From positions 1 to 44,995 of the forward strand of contig WQRN01000005.1 in NCBI GenBank assembly GCA_009786715.1: DNA of 44,995 bases, in the 5' to 3' direction. Origin of the DNA: Treponema sp. (lineage in GTDB: Bacteria > Spirochaetota > Spirochaetia > Treponematales > Breznakiellaceae). The first letter of the stretch is position 1; the number at the start of each line of letters is the position of its first letter. The notes beneath the pieces were generated by a model, which was given only the letters and a program-made list of their open reading frames with translations, was not told the DNA's origin and searched no databases. Below, piece after piece: positions 42,345 through 44,995 of this stretch. The position numbers and the translations under genes are program-made.

Positions 42345-43136
42345 TTAAATATTTAATCCCTTATACTGTTTTTTAACTTTTGCTTTTAAAAAAACAGCAA
42401 TTGCCTTTTGAGGACACTTATTAATGCAGCGATAACAAATCGTGCAATTACTTTTGGTAATAATTTTCCCATTTCGATTTTCAAAGTTGCGCATAGGACA
42501 AATGGAAACGCATAAGCCGCACTGCGTACAATCATCATAAACCTTAACCAAATCCAGCGCCTTTTTTTCCCACTTCGGCATTAACACACCTTGAAACAAT
42601 CCAAGAAAACGCGAAAAGACATTAAACCCACGCTTTTTTATCATACCACTTTTAATATTACTACAAACAATCTGCATTTTTCTCTCAGCGCCAACAAGAT
42701 ATTTTTTAATTTTTTTATCGTTTTCCAAAGGCAAAATAAATAAATTATTAACATTATTCGGCATAAGAAAATGTTCAGCATAAATCACTTTTACAAAATT
42801 ATGCGGAAACATATCGGTAAACACTCTCGCCCCGTCACCGGAAAAAATCCATTGGGTGCAAAAAATTATCACTTTTTTCTCTTTTAAAAAATTAATATAT
42901 TCTCCAACAAATTCTCGCATAATTCGCGGCACTCTGGAACCATAAATCGGATAACAAAAACCGATTATTTCATGAGAAGAAATCAATTGTTCAAAGTCGA
43001 GCTTTTCTTCGATAGAGCAACACTGCGCTGGCAAACCAGCGCTCGCAGTTTGAGGAAGATGCGTATTCATCACACTGCAAAAAAGCTCTGCGATATATTT
43101 TGAGTTGCCCGTACCGGAGAAATATAACATTAGCAT
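42345..43136 (-). CDS. EFR1-type flavodoxin/ferredoxin protein
   Basis: This 263-residue protein joins a flavodoxin-like half to a ferredoxin half. The FMN-phosphate loop YFSGTGNSKYIAE is near the N-terminus, and IIGFCYPIYGSRVP follows. The C-terminus carries two [4Fe-4S] motifs, CTQCGLCVSICP and CTICYRCINKCP. It likely shuttles electrons in anaerobic metabolism. The start at 43136 has AGGAG 6 bases upstream on the - strand; a second ATG two codons later is possible. It is transcribed from a strong promoter that is back to back with that of the RhuM gene. Confidence 0.9.
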   Translation of the reverse strand: MLMLYFSGTGNSKYIAELFCSVMNTHLPQTASAGLPAQCCSIEEKLDFEQLISSHEIIGFCYPIYGSRVPRIMREFVGEYINFLKEKKVIIFCTQWIFSGDGARVFTDMFPHNFVKVIYAEHFLMPNNVNNLFILPLENDKKIKKYLVGAERKMQIVCSNIKSGMIKKRGFNVFSRFLGLFQGVLMPKWEKKALDLVKVYDDCTQCGLCVSICPMRNFENRNGKIITKSNCTICYRCINKCPQKAIAVFLKAKVKKQYKGLNI

Positions 43137-43153
43137 TGATAGCTCCTTTAGGC

Positions 43154-43182
43154 ATTATAGTATATTACTTGACAATTGTTAA
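43154..43182 (-). promoter_or_regulatory. promoter of the EFR1-U32 operon
   Basis: On the - strand, TTAACA (complement of 43177-43182) and a perfect TATAAT (complement of 43154-43159) are 17 bases apart. AGGAG and the start codon follow closely. Its -35 overlaps the -35 region of the + strand promoter. Confidence 0.75.
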
Positions 43183-43197
43183 CCCATAAAGTATTCT
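43169..43197 (+). promoter_or_regulatory. promoter of the RhuM gene
   Basis: A perfect TTGACA (43169-43174) and TATTCT (43192-43197) are separated by 17 bases. The predicted transcription start falls at about 43204, which is the GTG start codon of the gene, implying a leaderless message. Confidence 0.7.
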
Positions 43198-43203
43198 TAA
43201 TCT

Positions 43204-44211
43204 GTGAACAATAACTCAGAATTAATTATCTACCAAACTCAAGACGGTAAAACAAAAATAGATTGCCGCTTTGAAGGCGACACCCTTTGGCTTACACAAG
43301 CGCAGATAGCAGAATTATATGGACGCGATAGAACAGTTATAACAAAACACATTAGGAATATCTACGCCGAAGGAGAACTGAACGAAACATCAACTTGTGC
43401 AAATTTTACACAGGTTCAACTTGAAGGTAATCGTGAAGTATCCAGAGATGTTATTTCCTATAACCTCGATATGATTCTAGCAGTCGGCTATCGCGTAAAA
43501 TCACCAAGTGGCACTCAATTTCGCCAGTGGGCAACAGCCGTTTTACACGAATATTTGCAAAAAGGCTTCGCCATGAATGACGACTTCCTAAAAAACATGG
43601 GCGGCGGCGTTTATTGGAAAGAACTTTTAGAACGTATCCGCGATATCCGCGCCAGCGAGAAAGTAATATACCGCCAAATTCTCGATCTTTATGCTACAAG
43701 TCTTGATTATAACGCTTCAATGCCTGAAACCGTGAAGTTCTTTAAAATCGTACAGAACAAATTGCATTATGCCGCGAGCGGACATACTGCAAGTGAAATA
43801 ATCTTTGAACGCGCCAATGCCGAACTCCCTTTCATGGGTCTGACAGTATTCAAAGGTTCTCGTCCTGTTAAAAGCGAAGTAACAGTTGCAAAAAACTATA
43901 TGACAGAAAAAGAACTATTTGCGCTGCGTCGAATGGTTAACGCTTTTTTTGATATGGCTGAACTAAAAGCGGAAATGCACGAAGTAATGTATATGCGCAA
44001 TTGGCTGGAAACACTGGACAAATTCTCACGCGATTTTGGTTTAGGAATTTTAGAAGACGCAGGTTCTGTCAGCCACAAGGAAGCCACAGAAAAAGCACAT
44101 AGTGAATATGAAATATATCTTTCCTCTTTACCTGATGATTTATCTGATGTGGAAAAGGCTTATCTAGATACATTAAAAGAAATGCAGAAAAAGTTGAAAG
44201 GGAAAGAATAA
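43204..44211 (+). CDS. RhuM-family protein
   Basis: This 335-residue protein matches the RhuM family: N-terminal ELIIYQTQDGKTKIDCRFEG, helix-turn-helix-like LWLTQAQIAELYGRDRTVITKHI, and YNLDMILAVGYRVKSPSGTQFRQWA. Family members are named after a Salmonella pathogenicity-island protein; they are often found next to type I restriction-modification genes, but their biochemical role is not settled. The start is GTG 43204, no ribosome-binding site is present, and the -10 box ends 6 bases upstream. An HsdR fragment lies 434 bases downstream on the opposite strand, consistent with a defence neighbourhood. A regulator/DNA-binding role is inferred from the N-terminal helix-turn-helix. Confidence 0.9.
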   Translation: MNNNSELIIYQTQDGKTKIDCRFEGDTLWLTQAQIAELYGRDRTVITKHIRNIYAEGELNETSTCANFTQVQLEGNREVSRDVISYNLDMILAVGYRVKSPSGTQFRQWATAVLHEYLQKGFAMNDDFLKNMGGGVYWKELLERIRDIRASEKVIYRQILDLYATSLDYNASMPETVKFFKIVQNKLHYAASGHTASEIIFERANAELPFMGLTVFKGSRPVKSEVTVAKNYMTEKELFALRRMVNAFFDMAELKAEMHEVMYMRNWLETLDKFSRDFGLGILEDAGSVSHKEATEKAHSEYEIYLSSLPDDLSDVEKAYLDTLKEMQKKLKGKE

Positions 44212-44213
44212 AT

Positions 44214-44564
44214 ATGCGAAAGCTACTTTTCATCATCATTCTAACTTCTCTATTTCTTTCCTGCGACATCCCTGCAGAAACCAATTCTGCCACTTATATT
44301 TACGAAGGCAGGTACAGCGCAACCGTTTCGTATCGCATAGAAAGAAACCTAATCTATAACGGCAGATACAGCGCCGATGTAGTGTATCGAAAAGAAAACA
44401 ATTTAATTTATGAAAACAGATATGGCACTACAGTCGCTTACCGCATTGAGAACAATTTAATCTACATCGGCAGATACGGAACCGAAGTTTTCGGCAGAAT
44501 TGAAAATGACTTGATTTATCAGGATAGGTACGGCGCAGAAGTGCTGTATAGGGTGGGACGGTAG
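44214..44564 (+). CDS. small repeat lipoprotein
   Basis: The 116-residue product has a lipoprotein signal peptide with lipobox LFLSC (Cys at about residue 17). The mature part is almost wholly five 18-residue repeats of the form IYxGRYGTxVxYRIENNL. Each unit suggests a beta hairpin with alternating aromatic and charged residues. The ATG is 2 bases after the RhuM stop, so the two are probably cotranscribed. I do not recognise a characterised family. Unlike RhuM, this is a surface or periplasmic protein, so a functional link is unclear. Confidence 0.8.
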   Translation: MRKLLFIIILTSLFLSCDIPAETNSATYIYEGRYSATVSYRIERNLIYNGRYSADVVYRKENNLIYENRYGTTVAYRIENNLIYIGRYGTEVFGRIENDLIYQDRYGAEVLYRVGR

Positions 44565-44569
44565 AGAGT

Positions 44570-44598
44570 AATGTGCAATTAGCACATTGCATATTTTT
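44570..44598 (+). terminator. hairpin with T-run after the repeat lipoprotein
   Basis: AATGTGC (44570-44576) pairs perfectly with GCACATT (44582-44588) around AATTA. A short gap precedes TTTTT (44594-44598). The 5-base gap before the T-run makes it an imperfect terminator. Confidence 0.4.
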
Positions 44599-44640
44599 AC
44601 GGCGAATGTTGAGGGTATGATGCAGAATTTTACGGCGAAT
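44595..44640. repeat. two copies of TTTTACGGCGAAT
   Basis: Identical 13-base copies lie at 44595-44607 and 44628-44640, 33 bases apart start to start. They are in the 81-base gap between the repeat lipoprotein stop and the HsdR stop. They could be a protein-binding pair or remains of a duplication. Confidence 0.55.
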
Positions 44641-44645
44641 ACCCA

Positions 44646-44995
44646 TTACAAAGGATTTTTCTCTGCTGCCATACCAAACGCATACCCTTCTTTTGTTTCA
44701 GGATACTCAAACACAACAGCGCATGAGTGTTTCTTATAATTTTCAGATTGCTCTAAAACCTGTTGAAAAACTTCGTCGTCCCATTCAGGGGGATATCCGT
44801 TTTTATAGAGAAGTTTGGTTAAATCCATGTTTAGTTCGCTCTTTATATCTTCACGAGTAGCCCAATCGGTAAATTTTGATTTATCGTCAACCAACTTTTT
44901 TATTTCACGTGCGAGATTTACGCATTTTTCTTCTGCATATTCAAATTGATGATCATCACGTACTTTTACGAGTATATCATAGAAAATCTTTTCTT
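44646..44995 (-). CDS. hsdR: type I restriction enzyme HsdR subunit, C-terminal fragment
   Basis: The - strand frame is open to the right edge, so only the last ~116 residues are seen. Residues read EKIFYDILVKVRDDHQFEYA, then LAREIKKLVDDKSKFTDWATR, and on through LLYKNGYPPEWDDEVFQQVLEQSENYKK. This is the helical C-terminal domain of HsdR proteins (compare W..R.DIK..L..DL..LL...GYPP...DEV...I.EQ.ENFK). HsdR is the ATP-driven translocating nuclease of type I restriction systems. A further ~25 residues (CAVVFEYPETKEGYAFGMAA) extend beyond the usual end. An internal TTG at 44894 is not the true start. Confidence 0.8.
   Translation of the reverse strand, partial: EKIFYDILVKVRDDHQFEYAEEKCVNLAREIKKLVDDKSKFTDWATREDIKSELNMDLTKLLYKNGYPPEWDDEVFQQVLEQSENYKKHSCAVVFEYPETKEGYAFGMAAEKNPL

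Overview
The window looks like a chromosomal segment of a host-associated spirochaete, most likely Treponema-like. This is inference from gene content: many lipoproteins with relaxed spirochaetal lipoboxes, a BspA/TpLRR-type leucine-rich-repeat protein, a giant secreted helical protein with an M23-like C-terminus, RND efflux genes mixed with Ig-like lipoproteins, and redox genes typical of anaerobes. No rRNA, tRNA, CRISPR array or transposase gene was seen. Almost everything is on the + strand in tight operons with ATGA or TAATG overlaps.

Layout. (1) 1-365: the 3' end of a SpoU/TrmH-type RNA 2'-O-methyltransferase. (2) 426-8521: a six-gene operon encoding an Hsp70-like ATPase, a GrpE-sized coiled-coil protein, an NrdG-like radical-SAM protein, a larger coiled-coil protein, a protein with two CbbX/SpoVK-type AAA+ domains, and a zinc-ribbon plus beta-propeller protein. 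I cannot match this set to a described system; it is the best candidate for something new. (3) 8522-8777: an AT-rich gap with two diverged short repeats. (4) 8778-32194: a 23-kb co-directional run with two N-terminal lipoproteins, TolC-like protein, membrane-fusion lipoprotein, two Big_5 Ig-like lipoproteins, two RND permeases, a 2861-residue secreted protein and a secreted LRR protein, closed by a clear terminator. (5) 32329-38488: a lipoprotein gene that appears frameshifted, a lone receiver domain, and two paralogous hybrid histidine kinases with receiver and Hpt domains. (6) 38488-40511: a PLP aminotransferase and a radical-SAM protein. (7) 40601-43136: a nitroreductase on +, converging on a - strand pair (flavodoxin/ferredoxin EFR1-type protein, then a U32/TrhP-like tRNA-modification protein). 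(8) 43204-44995: a RhuM-family gene fired from a back-to-back promoter, a small repeat lipoprotein, and the C-terminal end of a type I restriction HsdR subunit running off the right edge.

Working together. Region 2 combines two ATP-driven protein-remodelling modules with a radical enzyme and a sensor-like protein, so a cytoplasmic protein quality-control or conflict-type role is plausible but unproven. Region 4 has all parts of a tripartite efflux or export machine plus periplasmic accessory lipoproteins, and the giant protein could be its client or a structural partner. From about 29.5 to 33 kb alanine codons move from mostly GCG to mostly GCT/GCA, suggesting that the C-terminus of the giant protein and the next two genes have a different history. 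Region 5 is a phosphorelay without any DNA-binding output in the window.
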